From Actinomycetes bacterium (lineage in GTDB: Bacteria; Actinomycetota; Thermoleophilia; BMS3ABIN01): DNA of 32,448 nt. The notes beneath the pieces are model-generated. The model had not been told where the DNA came from. It saw only the letters and a program-made list of their open reading frames with translations, and searched no databases. The position numbers and the translations under genes were made by a program. Shown piece by piece: positions 15,278-23,981 of the stretch. The stretch is taken from contig JAJYIN010000001.1 in NCBI GenBank assembly GCA_021790075.1, positions 11,172-43,619 on the forward strand, read 5' to 3'. Every line of letters starts with the position of its first letter. Position 1 is the stretch's first letter.

Positions 15278-17830
15278 TTAATCGTCCGCACTGTAGTCAT
15301 CTGCCTCGTAGTCAGGCTCAATATCGATTCCGTACCGGTCTGACAGGCCGGCGGCACCGCTGGCCCCGGCACCCAAGGCCGTACTGCCGGCTGCGCTGCG
15401 CGCTCCTGCGAGGGCCAGCAGGCGGTCGAGGTCGGCCTCGGTCATCAGCACGCGCCGCGGCTTGCTGCCCTCGTAGCCGCTGATGACGCCTCTTTTCTCC
15501 AGCATGTCGATGAGGCGGCCGGCGCGGGTATAGCCCACCCGGAGCCGGCGCTGGAGGAAGGAGACTGAGGCGGTGCCAGTGCCTACCACCAGCTGCATGG
15601 CCTCCACCAGCAGGTCGTCCTCGTCCGCGGGCAGCTTCTCCTCGCTGCCCTCTTCCTTTCCCTCCAGAAGATCGAGATTGAAATCGGGCTTTTTCTGGCT
15701 CTTGCAGCGGTCGGTGAGCAGCTTGACCTCTTCCTCGGAAATGTAGGCGCCCTGGATGCGCTGCAGCTGCGAGGATCCCAGCGGGCTGAAGAGCATATCG
15801 CCCTGGCCCAGCAGGCTCTCGGCGCCGGTCGTGTCCAGAATTACACGCGAGTCTATCTGTGATGATACCGCAAATGCGATGCGGGAAGGAACATTGGCCT
15901 TGATCATGCCGGTGATGACGTCCACTGACGGACGCTGGGTGGCCAGCACCAGGTGTATCCCCACCGCCCGCGATTTCTGGGCCAGGCGGATGATTGCGTC
16001 CTCGACCTCGCCCGGCGCCACCATCATCAGGTCGGCCAGCTCGTCGACGACCAGCAGGATGTACGGCAGCGGCTTCTGCCCGCGCTCGCCCCGCACCCGG
16101 TTGAGCTCGTCCAGATGCCTCGCCTTGACCAGCTGCATCTGGCCATAGCGGTTCTCCATCTCCGCCACCAGGTTGGCCAGCACATTGGCGGCGTCCTTCA
16201 TCACGGTCACCACCGGCGTTAGCAGGTGAGGGATGCCCTCAAAATGGTTGAGCTCCACCCGCTTGGGATCGATGAGGATCATGTTGACGTCGTCCGGTGA
16301 GCTGTGCAGCAGGATGGAAGAGATGATGCAGTTGATGCAGCCGCTCTTGCCCGAACCGGTGGTGCCCGCCACCAGCAGGTGGGGCATCTGGGCCAGATCC
16401 GTGTAAACGGCCTTGCCGGCGATATCCTTTCCCAGCCAGACCATCAGCGGCCCGGAGCCGGCGGGAAAGTCTCGGTAGATGTCGCCCAGGGTCACCAGGT
16501 TGGGGCTGGAGTTGGGCACCTCGACGCCCACCGCCGATTTCCCTGGAATCGGCGCCAGGATACGAATATCGGTGGTGGCCAGCGCGTAGGCGATGTCGTT
16601 CTTCAGGTTGCTGACCTTGGAAACCTTGATGCCGGGGGCCAGTTGCAGTTCGTAACGCGTCACCCGGGGACCCGATACGGTGCCCGCCACCCGCGCCTCG
16701 ATGCCAAAACTGGCCAGCGTCTCCGTGAGCACGCGGCTGATGCGGTCGGCGCTCTCCGGCCCTCCCTGCTGGCGCTCGGAACTCTTCCGGAGTAGATCGG
16801 GGTTGGGGAGGATGTAACCCGACTCCGCTTCCGCCTCGCTGCGGGGAAAGAGCTCGTCCTGAACCGGCGCGCCGGAGAGCGCCGCCGCCGTCCCAGCCGC
16901 CACTGCGGCTTGTTCCTTTAGCAGGGCGGCGCCAGATTCTTCGTCTACCACCGCCAGGGCCGGCTTGCGGCCGGCGAAGATGTCGGGATAGGTATCGGCG
17001 CCGTCGAGCGGGGAACCCCCGCCGCCATCGGCGTCAAGCTTCGTCTCGCCCAGCGCCGGGCGTTCGACCGCGGCTGCAGGATCCACGCCAAAGGGGACCG
17101 CTCCGCCTGCGCCGGCCCCTGCCGCGGCAGCGCTGTCCGCCGGCAGCCGGGCGGCCTCGCCGGCACGGCGCTCCGCCAGGTTCTGTCCCAACTGCCAGGT
17201 CGTGCGGCGGGCGCTCACCGCTGCCCGGCGCGCCCCCTTGCCCGAAGCCAGCAGCACCGTTCTCACCGAAGCCCCGGTGATGAGAAAGGCGGCGCCCAGC
17301 AGCAGGAAAACGACGGCGATGGAACTGCCCACATCGCCTATCAGAGATCCGGTCACCCAGTAGAGGGTGTCGCCGACGACGCCGCCATGGGACGGGAAGT
17401 AAGAGCTGTCAAAAAAGGACTGATGAGCCAGACTGTTGCCCATCACCGAAAAAGTGTTGGCGCCTGCTATCAGGAACAGGGCGGCGGTCAGGAACGCCAT
17501 GCCCGCCTGGAAACCACGTGGTCCCCGCGGCATCTCCGGAAAGATGAGGAAGCTGCCCGCCAGAACAAGGGCCGGCGGGCTCAGGTAGACCAGCCACCCG
17601 GACAGAAAGCGGAGACCGTCCTGGGCGGCGCCGCCCACCAGTCCGCCGGACCAGCCCAGGTAAAGCACCAGCGCCATGAAACAGCCGGCGGCGGCCAGCG
17701 CCAGGCCGGCCAGCTCGCGCAGGCGCCTGAGGTCGCGCGCCTTTGCCTTGGCGGTCTTCTTGCCGCGGCCGGCTTTGCCCCTCCTCCTGCTTTTGGCTGC
17801 CTTCCTGTATTTGGCCGTCCTGGCTGCCAC
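15278..17830 (-). CDS. ftsK: FtsK/SpoIIIE DNA translocase
   Basis: This septal motor pumps and resolves chromosomal DNA at division. The 850-aa protein has a very basic N-terminal tail, four to five membrane helices (about 35-200), a low-complexity linker (about 215-350), then the RecA-like motor with Walker A VAGTTGSGKS (about 490-499) and Walker B LLVVDELADLMM (about 595-605). The C-terminal winged-helix gamma domain (about 740-800, RRLRVGYTRAGRLIDMLEKR) reads chromosome-orienting sequences. Start: GTG behind GGGAGAGGGAAAC. A good promoter sits just upstream, so the gene can be transcribed separately from rnj. Confidence 0.96.
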   Translation of the reverse strand: MAARTAKYRKAAKSRRRGKAGRGKKTAKAKARDLRRLRELAGLALAAAGCFMALVLYLGWSGGLVGGAAQDGLRFLSGWLVYLSPPALVLAGSFLIFPEMPRGPRGFQAGMAFLTAALFLIAGANTFSVMGNSLAHQSFFDSSYFPSHGGVVGDTLYWVTGSLIGDVGSSIAVVFLLLGAAFLITGASVRTVLLASGKGARRAAVSARRTTWQLGQNLAERRAGEAARLPADSAAAAGAGAGGAVPFGVDPAAAVERPALGETKLDADGGGGSPLDGADTYPDIFAGRKPALAVVDEESGAALLKEQAAVAAGTAAALSGAPVQDELFPRSEAEAESGYILPNPDLLRKSSERQQGGPESADRISRVLTETLASFGIEARVAGTVSGPRVTRYELQLAPGIKVSKVSNLKNDIAYALATTDIRILAPIPGKSAVGVEVPNSSPNLVTLGDIYRDFPAGSGPLMVWLGKDIAGKAVYTDLAQMPHLLVAGTTGSGKSGCINCIISSILLHSSPDDVNMILIDPKRVELNHFEGIPHLLTPVVTVMKDAANVLANLVAEMENRYGQMQLVKARHLDELNRVRGERGQKPLPYILLVVDELADLMMVAPGEVEDAIIRLAQKSRAVGIHLVLATQRPSVDVITGMIKANVPSRIAFAVSSQIDSRVILDTTGAESLLGQGDMLFSPLGSSQLQRIQGAYISEEEVKLLTDRCKSQKKPDFNLDLLEGKEEGSEEKLPADEDDLLVEAMQLVVGTGTASVSFLQRRLRVGYTRAGRLIDMLEKRGVISGYEGSKPRRVLMTEADLDRLLALAGARSAAGSTALGAGASGAAGLSDRYGIDIEPDYEADDYSADD

Positions 17831-17855
17831 GTTTCCCTCTCCCTGGACCTCAAAT

Positions 17856-17883
17856 ATTATAAAAAACTTTTACCATTGCGCAA
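17856..17883 (-). promoter_or_regulatory. Probable ftsK promoter
   Basis: On the minus strand TTGCGC (17878-17883) and TATAAT (17856-17861) are separated by 16 bp. The expected start point near 17849 leaves a short leader of about 18 nt before the ftsK GTG. The 69-bp gap is locally AT-rich, unlike the flanking coding DNA. Confidence 0.65.
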
Positions 17884-17899
17884 AACAGTTCGGCGCCTG

Positions 17900-19564
17900 T
17901 CAGACTTCGACCACCACCGCGATGATCAGCGGCCTTTTTTTCGTCCGCTTGTAGATGAACCGCGCCAGCCGGTCATGGATGTGCTCCTGCAGCAGGGTCT
18001 GGTCGCTGTGGCCCTGCCGGGCGCTTTCCGCCAGGATCTGCTCCACCTGCCCGGAGATCTCCTTTAGCAGTTCCTTATGGCCGCGCATCCAGACGAAGCC
18101 CTTGGCGGTGATGTCCGGCTTGGCGGCCGGACGGCCGTCCTGTTCCCGCACCGGCACAACTACCAGGATGCTGCCATCCCGCGACAGCTTCTGCCGGTCG
18201 CGCAGGGTCACGTCCTTGATGTCGCCCACATCGAGGCCGTCAACGAAAGCGATGCCGGCGTCGATCCTGCCGTTCACGGTGACCTTGCCGTCGGCGGCCT
18301 CGACGACATCGCCGTTGGCGGTGATGATGATGTGTTTTTTGTCCATCCCCATCTCCTTGGCCAGCTCGGCGTGGAAATGCAGATGCCGGAACTCGCCGTG
18401 GATCGGCATGAAATATTTCGGCTGCGTCAGGTTGATCAGCATCTTCAGCTCTTCCCGGGCGGCGTGCCCGGAGACGTGCACGGGATATACGGTCTCGTAG
18501 ATGACGTTGGCTCCCGCCTTGAACAGGCGGTTGATCACCTGGTGGACGCTGACCTCGTTGCCCGGCACCGGCCGCGCCGAGAGGACGACCGTGTCGCCCC
18601 CCATCAGCTTGACCTTCTTGTGGTCCCCGGCCGCCATCCGCGACAGGGCCGAGAGCGGCTCACCCTGGCTGCCGGAGGAGAGGATGACCAGCTTGCGCGG
18701 CTTGTAGTTGCCGATTTCCCCCAGGCTGATGAGCATCTCCTCGGGAATGGTGAGGTAGCCCAGCTCGCGCGCCATCTGCACGTTGCGCACCATGGAGCGG
18801 CCCACCACGGTCAGCTTGCGCCGGTGGTGCCGGGCCGCATTGACAATCTGCTGAATCCTGTGGATATGCGAGGCGAACGAGGCGACGATGATGCGCCCCG
18901 GAGCCTGCACGAAGATGTCATCCAGGCTCTTGCCCACGGATTTCTCAGGCCCGGTGACACCTTCGAACTCAGCATTGGTGCTGTCGGAAAGGAGCAGCAG
19001 CACGCCCTTGCTCCCAAGCTCGCCAAAGCGGCCCAAGTCCGTGCGGCGCCGGTCGATGGGGTTGGGATCGAGCTTGAAATCGCCGGTATGGACGATAGTG
19101 CCCACGCCCGTGGTCACCGCCACGGCCACTCCATCGGGGATGCTGTGGGTGACGCTGATAAACTCGCAGTGGAAGGGACCGATGTCCACAGGAGTGCCCG
19201 CCACGATCTCGCGCAGGTCGACCTCGCCGGTGAGGCCGTGCTCGTCGAGCTTGTTGCCGACCAGCCCCAGGGTGAGGCGGGTGCCGTAAACCGGCACGTT
19301 TATCTCTCTGAGCAGGAAAGGCAGGGCGCCGACATGGTCCTCATGCCCGTGGGTCAGCAGCACCGCTTCCACCCGGTCGGCCCGCTCGCGCAGATAGTTG
19401 AAGTCGGGGATGATCAGGTCGATGCCGAGGAGCTCGTCCCGGGGAAACATGATGCCGGCGTCAATCACGAGGATGCTGCCGTCCTGGTCCTCCAGGACCA
19501 TCATGTTCTTGCCAATCTCCCCCAAACCGCCCAGGGGGATGATTTTCAGTGAATTAACAGGCAT
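17900..19564 (-). CDS. rnj: Ribonuclease J
   Basis: RNase J is a metallo-beta-lactamase/beta-CASP nuclease with 5'-3' exonuclease and endonuclease activity in mRNA decay and rRNA processing. The chosen start MPVNSLKIIPLGGLGEIGKN fits the family and gives 554 aa, the usual size; a longer frame would add 31 unrelated residues. The metal site is intact: THGHEDH (His72, His74, Asp76, His77), with further ligands in VTHSIPDG, HTGDFK and HVSGHAAREEL. The C-terminal domain ends KKRPLIIAVVVEV. It lies downstream of dapA, an order common in Gram-positive bacteria. Confidence 0.95.
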   Translation of the reverse strand: MPVNSLKIIPLGGLGEIGKNMMVLEDQDGSILVIDAGIMFPRDELLGIDLIIPDFNYLRERADRVEAVLLTHGHEDHVGALPFLLREINVPVYGTRLTLGLVGNKLDEHGLTGEVDLREIVAGTPVDIGPFHCEFISVTHSIPDGVAVAVTTGVGTIVHTGDFKLDPNPIDRRRTDLGRFGELGSKGVLLLLSDSTNAEFEGVTGPEKSVGKSLDDIFVQAPGRIIVASFASHIHRIQQIVNAARHHRRKLTVVGRSMVRNVQMARELGYLTIPEEMLISLGEIGNYKPRKLVILSSGSQGEPLSALSRMAAGDHKKVKLMGGDTVVLSARPVPGNEVSVHQVINRLFKAGANVIYETVYPVHVSGHAAREELKMLINLTQPKYFMPIHGEFRHLHFHAELAKEMGMDKKHIIITANGDVVEAADGKVTVNGRIDAGIAFVDGLDVGDIKDVTLRDRQKLSRDGSILVVVPVREQDGRPAAKPDITAKGFVWMRGHKELLKEISGQVEQILAESARQGHSDQTLLQEHIHDRLARFIYKRTKKRPLIIAVVVEV

Positions 19565-19815
19565 TCTCAGGACAGGTTCCCTTCCGGCGCCGTTCCGCAG
19601 GCACCAAAAAACACACGAAGCCGGATGGCGGCCCCGACTCGGTGGCATGAGCAGCAATCATTAGTCTGGTTTATTGTTCGCCCCCAGGCGGCTGTTTCCT
19701 GCGGCAGTTGCCGGATTCGCCGCTCCCGGCCGGCGCAACCCGTCCAGACAGCCCGGCTGCCCGCGTGTGCACCTCCCCGGCAGGCTCAGCGCCTGCGCCA
19801 GTTACCGCAACGGGG
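19565..19815. other. dapA-rnj intergenic region
   Basis: This is 251 bp without a supportable gene. It is GC-rich apart from a short AT-richer stretch near 19655-19675 that could hold a promoter for rnj on the minus strand, but no convincing -35/-10 pair was found. A weak GGAAGGGAA lies about 15 bp before the rnj ATG. Confidence 0.4.
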
Positions 19816-20700
19816 CTAGCTTCCCGCGGGCGCCAGGGCATCGAGCGCGTGGCGGATGGCGGCTTCCTGCTCCCCAGTGGCCGCAACCAGCGGCAGCCGG
19901 TAGCCGCCGACGTTGTGACCCTGCATGTTAAGGGCCGCCTTGATGGGGATAGGGTTGGTGGTGACAGACATGGCCTCGTACAGCCTGGCCAGTGACTCAT
20001 CAATGGCGCGGGCCTCATCCACCCGGCCGGCCCGGTAGAGCTCGACCATCCGCTTCATCTGCGGTCCCGCCAGGTGCGAGGCCACGCAGATGCCGCCCAG
20101 GGCCCCCATCTCGAGCAGTGGGAAGAGCATGTCGTCGTTGCCGGCGTACAAGCCCATGTCGCACAGCTCCGTGAGCCGCCGTGACTGTTCCAGGTCCGGA
20201 TTGGCCTGCTTGACCGCGACTATGTTGGGAATCTCATACAGCTCGGCCAGTGTCTCCGGCTCTACGTTGAGCGCCGTGCGGCCGGGGATGTTGTAAAGGA
20301 TGACCGGCCTGTCGGTAGCGGCGGCAATGGCGGCGAAATGGGCGATGACGCCGGCTGCGGGCGGCTTGTTGTAATAGGGGGTTACCGCCAGGATGCCGTC
20401 GGCGCCCGCCGCGGTCGCGCGGGCGGTCAGCTCGACGCTGTGGGCGGTGTCGTTGGAGCCGGTGCCGGCAATGACCGCGCCGCGGCCCCCGACCGCCTCC
20501 CTGACGACGCGGAAAAGCTCCACCTTCTCATCATCTGTGAGGGTCGGCGACTCGCCGGTGGTGCCGCTCACAACCAGCCCGTCAGAGCCGTTCTCGACCA
20601 GGTAATCGGCCAGCTCGGCAGTGCCCTCAAAGTTGACGCTGCCGTCCTCATTAAGGGCCGTGACCATGGCGGTCAGTATGTCTCCCAGTGAGTTATTCAT
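19816..20700 (-). CDS. dapA: 4-hydroxy-tetrahydrodipicolinate synthase
   Basis: DapA condenses pyruvate with aspartate semialdehyde, the first step of the lysine/diaminopimelate branch. It is a 294-aa TIM-barrel protein of normal length. The motifs are GTTGESPTL (Thr47-Thr48), VTPYYNKP, ILYNIPGRT (Tyr136) and the Schiff-base Lys164 in VAVKQANPD; Gln follows the lysine where Glu is more common. It follows dapB by 21 bp and is probably co-transcribed with it. Confidence 0.95.
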   Translation of the reverse strand: MNNSLGDILTAMVTALNEDGSVNFEGTAELADYLVENGSDGLVVSGTTGESPTLTDDEKVELFRVVREAVGGRGAVIAGTGSNDTAHSVELTARATAAGADGILAVTPYYNKPPAAGVIAHFAAIAAATDRPVILYNIPGRTALNVEPETLAELYEIPNIVAVKQANPDLEQSRRLTELCDMGLYAGNDDMLFPLLEMGALGGICVASHLAGPQMKRMVELYRAGRVDEARAIDESLARLYEAMSVTTNPIPIKAALNMQGHNVGGYRLPLVAATGEQEAAIRHALDALAPAGS

Positions 20701-20721
20701 GAACCAGTTATTATTTCAGAT

Positions 20722-21498
20722 TTACATTATCTTCTCCAGCCCCACGGCGAGGCCGTCGAGCTGGGAGACGCGCCGGATCGCCATGACCACGCCAGGCATG
20801 AACGATTCCCGGGAGATGGAATCATGGCGGATGGACAGGGTCTGGCCCTGCCCGCCGAAGATCACTTCCTGGTGCGCCACCAGTCCCGGCAGGCGGACGC
20901 TGTGAATGGGGATGCCCTTGTGGACAACCCCGCGGGCAGCCTCGCCTTCGGGGCCGGCCGGCTCCGGGCTGTCCACCCGGGCGGCCGCGATCATGCCGGC
21001 GGTCTGCATCGAGGTGCCCGAGGGCGCGTCCAGCTTCCGGTCATGGTGCAGCTCCACGATCTCGACATACGGCATGTAACGGGCTACCAACTGGCAGATG
21101 TCCATCATCAGCACGGCGCCAATGGCGAAGTTGGGCGCCACCAGGCAGCTGGCGCCGCTGACGCGGCACTGGGCCTCGATGTCCGCCAGTTGCGCCTCCA
21201 CCAGGCCGGTGGTGCCGACCACGCAGTTGACTCCCTTTTTAAGGCAGGTGATGATATTGTCAAAGACCGAGCCTGGAACTGTAAAATCAACCGCTACTTC
21301 CGCGGCGGTCTTTTCCAGACATTCCTCCAGGGAAGCAAACACAGGGACGTCCTCGATGGCAAAGGCTCCCCGCGCTTCCCGTCTGGCGAAGGCCGTGTCC
21401 ACGGCCGCCACCAGCGAGAGGTCGGGCTCGGCCAGGACGGCGTCGCAGACCGTCCGCCCCATCCTCCCCATCGCCCCGCTGACCAGTACCTGGATCAT
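20722..21498 (-). CDS. dapB: 4-hydroxy-tetrahydrodipicolinate reductase
   Basis: DapB reduces the DapA product with NAD(P)H to tetrahydrodipicolinate. The 258-aa protein has the Rossmann motif GAMGRMG (8-14), GTTG (95-98) and the catalytic signature ELHHDRKLDAPSGTS (His151, His152, Lys155). A textbook AGGAGG lies 5 bp before the ATG and overlaps the stop codon of the upstream polyprenyl synthase gene, so the two are translationally linked. Confidence 0.96.
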   Translation of the reverse strand: MIQVLVSGAMGRMGRTVCDAVLAEPDLSLVAAVDTAFARREARGAFAIEDVPVFASLEECLEKTAAEVAVDFTVPGSVFDNIITCLKKGVNCVVGTTGLVEAQLADIEAQCRVSGASCLVAPNFAIGAVLMMDICQLVARYMPYVEIVELHHDRKLDAPSGTSMQTAGMIAAARVDSPEPAGPEGEAARGVVHKGIPIHSVRLPGLVAHQEVIFGGQGQTLSIRHDSISRESFMPGVVMAIRRVSQLDGLAVGLEKIM

Positions 21499-21507
21499 GC
21501 CGGCCTC

Positions 21508-22494
21508 CTATGCCTTCCGTTCCATGGTTGATTCCGCAATCATCGCCAGCGGCTCTGTCTCCAGCTCCACGCTCAGGCCCGCCAGCATCTCCTTTGCCTG
21601 CCGTACGCATGCCTCACCCTGCGCGCGCGCCTCCTCGAGGGCGCCGGAAGCCGCCACCAGGCCGCAGATCTCATCGATGCCGTCCTCCTCGAGGCTGCCG
21701 GATGCCAGCTTGCGTATGGACCTGTCACGGCGCATCGCCAGGAGGAGCGGCAGGGTGACCGTGCCGTCCCTGAGGTCGGCGCCGGCGCGCTTGCCCGTGC
21801 TGGCCGGATCGCCGGTAAAATCGAGGATGTCGTCAGCGATCTGAAAAGCAAGGCCTACGCGGGCGCCGAACTCCCCGATGGCCGCCACCGCCTCTTCCGG
21901 ACATCCGGAAAACAGCGCCCCGAACCGGCAGGCAGCCGCGAACAGGCTCGAGGTCTTCAGCCGGCAGCGTTTGATATAAGATTCTGGCGTCAGGTCAAAA
22001 TCGCCTTCCTGCTCACGCTGCGACAACTCGCCCAGGCTGAGGTCGAGGCCGGCCCGGCTGAGGGCGGCAATTGCCGCCGGTGAACCGGTGTTGGCCAGTA
22101 TCTCAAAAGCGGTGGCGAAAAGGTAATCGCCCGCGGCGGTGCCGAAAGGGGTCCCATATGCGGCCGCCAGCGTCGGGCGCCCCCGCCTGAGAGCGGCCCC
22201 GTCCAGGATATCGTCGTGAACCAGGGTGGCGCTGTGCACCAGCTCCACCGCGGCGGCGGCGGCATAATGCGCGTCGATGATTCCGGATCCTTTCCGGGAG
22301 GAAAGGAAAACCAGCAGCGGCCGCAACCTTTTTCCCCCGGCCGAGAGGGTATGCACACAGGCTTCGCCCAGGGTGCCTTCCGGCCGGCACGTGACCCCCG
22401 TGAGCCGCAGTTCGCATTCCTGGAGGTGCGGCTTGTAGCGCGGCCAGTAGGCTTCCTTAAAGCGGTCCAGGGCGCTTGTCCGGGTGCCTGTCAC
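21508..22494 (-). CDS. Polyprenyl diphosphate synthase, probably for menaquinone
   Basis: This trans-isoprenyl diphosphate synthase extends allylic diphosphates with isopentenyl diphosphate. The 328-aa protein has GGKRLRPL (53-60), the first Asp-rich motif DDILD (94-98) and the second DDILD (221-225), with FQIAD before it. The GTG start overlaps the stop of the upstream methyltransferase by 4 bp (GTGA). The pairing with menG/ubiE and ubiX suggests that it makes the menaquinone side chain, like HepT/IspB; chain length cannot be told. Confidence 0.92.
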   Translation of the reverse strand: MTGTRTSALDRFKEAYWPRYKPHLQECELRLTGVTCRPEGTLGEACVHTLSAGGKRLRPLLVFLSSRKGSGIIDAHYAAAAAVELVHSATLVHDDILDGAALRRGRPTLAAAYGTPFGTAAGDYLFATAFEILANTGSPAAIAALSRAGLDLSLGELSQREQEGDFDLTPESYIKRCRLKTSSLFAAACRFGALFSGCPEEAVAAIGEFGARVGLAFQIADDILDFTGDPASTGKRAGADLRDGTVTLPLLLAMRRDRSIRKLASGSLEEDGIDEICGLVAASGALEEARAQGEACVRQAKEMLAGLSVELETEPLAMIAESTMERKA

Positions 22495-23189
22495 TCCGGC
22501 ACCGAGCCCCAGTGAATGGCGATGATGCTGCCGGCCAGCAGCCGGTAGGAGACATCCGCCAGGCCGGCGGCGCGCATGATGTCCGCCAGCTCCGGCGCCG
22601 GCGGAAAGCGGCGCACCGATGACGGCAGATAGGAATAGGCGGAGCCATCCCTGGATATCACGCGCCCCAGCGCCGGCACCAGGCGGTCGAACCAGATGCC
22701 GTAAAACTGCTCGAAGGGCTTTTGCGACGGCCGGGTTATCTCCAGGCAGACCACGCGCCCGCCGGGCCGGACCACCCGGGCCATCTCCGCAAACGCCCGC
22801 CCTATGTCCGGGATGTTGCGGACGCCGAAACCGACGGTGACGGCGTCGAAGGTGCCGTCGCTGAACCCAAGACTGGTCGCGTCGCCCCAGCGGAAATCCA
22901 CCGGCCGGCCCCGCCGGCGCGCCTTCTCCCTGGCCACTTCCAGCATGCGGCGGCTGAAATCAACCCCCGTGACGCTGCCCAGCGGTCCGACGGCCTCAAA
23001 GAGGAGGAAGGAGAAATCACCGGTGCCGCAGCAGACGTCAAGAGCCGCGTCACCCGGCTTCAGCCGGGCGGCTTCCAATCCCAAACGCCGCCAGCGGTGG
23101 TGCATGCCGCCGGTCATGAGCGTGTTCATCAGATCGTAGCGGCGCGCGATGCTGCCGAACATTCCGCGCACGCGCGCGGGTTCGGGCAT
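22491..23189 (-). CDS. menG: Demethylmenaquinone methyltransferase (MenG/UbiE)
   Basis: This SAM-dependent C-methyltransferase carries out the last step of menaquinone synthesis. Start: the ATG giving MPEPARVRGMFGSIARRYDLMN, which aligns with the family N-terminus; the frame stays open upstream through ubiX but without family similarity. The product is 232 aa. It shows the SAM motif DVCCGTGDFSF (51-61), GVDFSRRML, GFGVRNIPD and RVVRPGGRVVCLEITRP, all typical of UbiE/MenG. It lies 32 bp after ubiX and overlaps the polyprenyl synthase start, so the three form one unit. Confidence 0.93.
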   Translation of the reverse strand: MPEPARVRGMFGSIARRYDLMNTLMTGGMHHRWRRLGLEAARLKPGDAALDVCCGTGDFSFLLFEAVGPLGSVTGVDFSRRMLEVAREKARRRGRPVDFRWGDATSLGFSDGTFDAVTVGFGVRNIPDIGRAFAEMARVVRPGGRVVCLEITRPSQKPFEQFYGIWFDRLVPALGRVISRDGSAYSYLPSSVRRFPPAPELADIMRAAGLADVSYRLLAGSIIAIHWGSVPE

Positions 23190-23221
23190 GCCAATGGCCA
23201 GGTTCTTCTCGATTTCTGTCT

Positions 23222-23836
23222 TCAGCTCCCCTCCCAGCGCCGGAACAAATCGTTCCCGATGCCAACGACATCGAGCGCCTTGCTCACCACGAAATCCACC
23301 AGGTCCTCGATCGTACCGGGATTGTGGTAAAACCCCGGCATGGCCGGCACCACCCCGGCCCCTGCTTCCTTGAGCGTCAGCAGGTTGCGGAGATGGACGA
23401 GGCTTAGTGGTGTCTCCCGCGGCACCACCACCAGCGGCCGCCCCTCCTTGAGCATCACGTCGGCGACACGGTGGATGAGGTTCCTGGTGACGCCCGCCGC
23501 GATCGAGCCCACGCTCGACATGGAGCAGGGACAAACGAAAGCCGCTTCCAGCAGCGCGCTGCCACTGGCGAACGTGCTGCCCATGCTTTCGGGCAGCACC
23601 AGCTCCGCCAGCCCGTGGGGGTCCAGACCGTGGCGGTCGAAGAATGACTCCAGCACCATTTCCCGCGGCGCGGTCAGCATCTCCAGGCCGGCGGCCTGCT
23701 CCTCCTGGCGGATGACCTCGACCGCTCCATCGGAAAAACAGGCGGTCACATCGTGGCCCCCATCCATGAGAGCCTTGAGGAGCCGCCCCCCGTAAATGGA
23801 GCCGCTGGCGCCGCTGATGCCGACAAAAATCTTCAT
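23222..23836 (-). CDS. ubiX: UbiX-type flavin prenyltransferase
   Basis: UbiX joins dimethylallyl phosphate to FMN to make prenyl-FMN, the cofactor of UbiD-family decarboxylases. The 204-aa flavoprotein has the N-terminal FMN motif VGISGASGSIYG (5-16), PCSMSSVGSIAAG and the C-terminal VVVPRETPLSLVHLRNLL. No ubiD is in the window; the adjacent menG and polyprenyl synthase suggest a UbiD-like enzyme in quinone synthesis elsewhere in the genome. Start: ATG with AAGG close upstream. Confidence 0.94.
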   Translation of the reverse strand: MKIFVGISGASGSIYGGRLLKALMDGGHDVTACFSDGAVEVIRQEEQAAGLEMLTAPREMVLESFFDRHGLDPHGLAELVLPESMGSTFASGSALLEAAFVCPCSMSSVGSIAAGVTRNLIHRVADVMLKEGRPLVVVPRETPLSLVHLRNLLTLKEAGAGVVPAMPGFYHNPGTIEDLVDFVVSKALDVVGIGNDLFRRWEGS

Positions 23837-23917
23837 AGCCTTGCAAAGTCTAGCATGAATCCGGAATTCAGGCGCATTCCCCCGGGTTCTCAGGCTGGTG
23901 CTTTCCCGTACGATTCA

Positions 23918-23941
23918 GGGGCGCGCCTGACGGCGCGCCCC
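23918..23941. terminator. Strong GC-only hairpin between DUF72 and ubiX
   Basis: GGGGCGCGCC (23918-23927) and GGCGCGCCCC (23932-23941) form a perfect 10-bp stem with a TGAC loop, 41 bp past the DUF72 stop. No T run follows on the minus strand. It may act as a transcript 3' barrier separating the DUF72 gene from the quinone genes. The rest of the gap is unremarkable. Confidence 0.45.
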
Positions 23942-23981
23942 ATCCGCCGCTTCTCACCCCGCCGCTGCCTCCGCTTCCGCT

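Noticed and set aside
18077..19552. 491-codon open frame on the + strand opposite rnj
   Set aside because: Antisense shadow of RNase J; the product is His/Asp/Val-rich without domain pattern, and rnj is intact.
22491..23846. Long 451-codon frame that would extend menG through ubiX
   Set aside because: The upstream part overlaps ubiX in another frame and has no methyltransferase similarity; the ATG at 23189 fits the family start.
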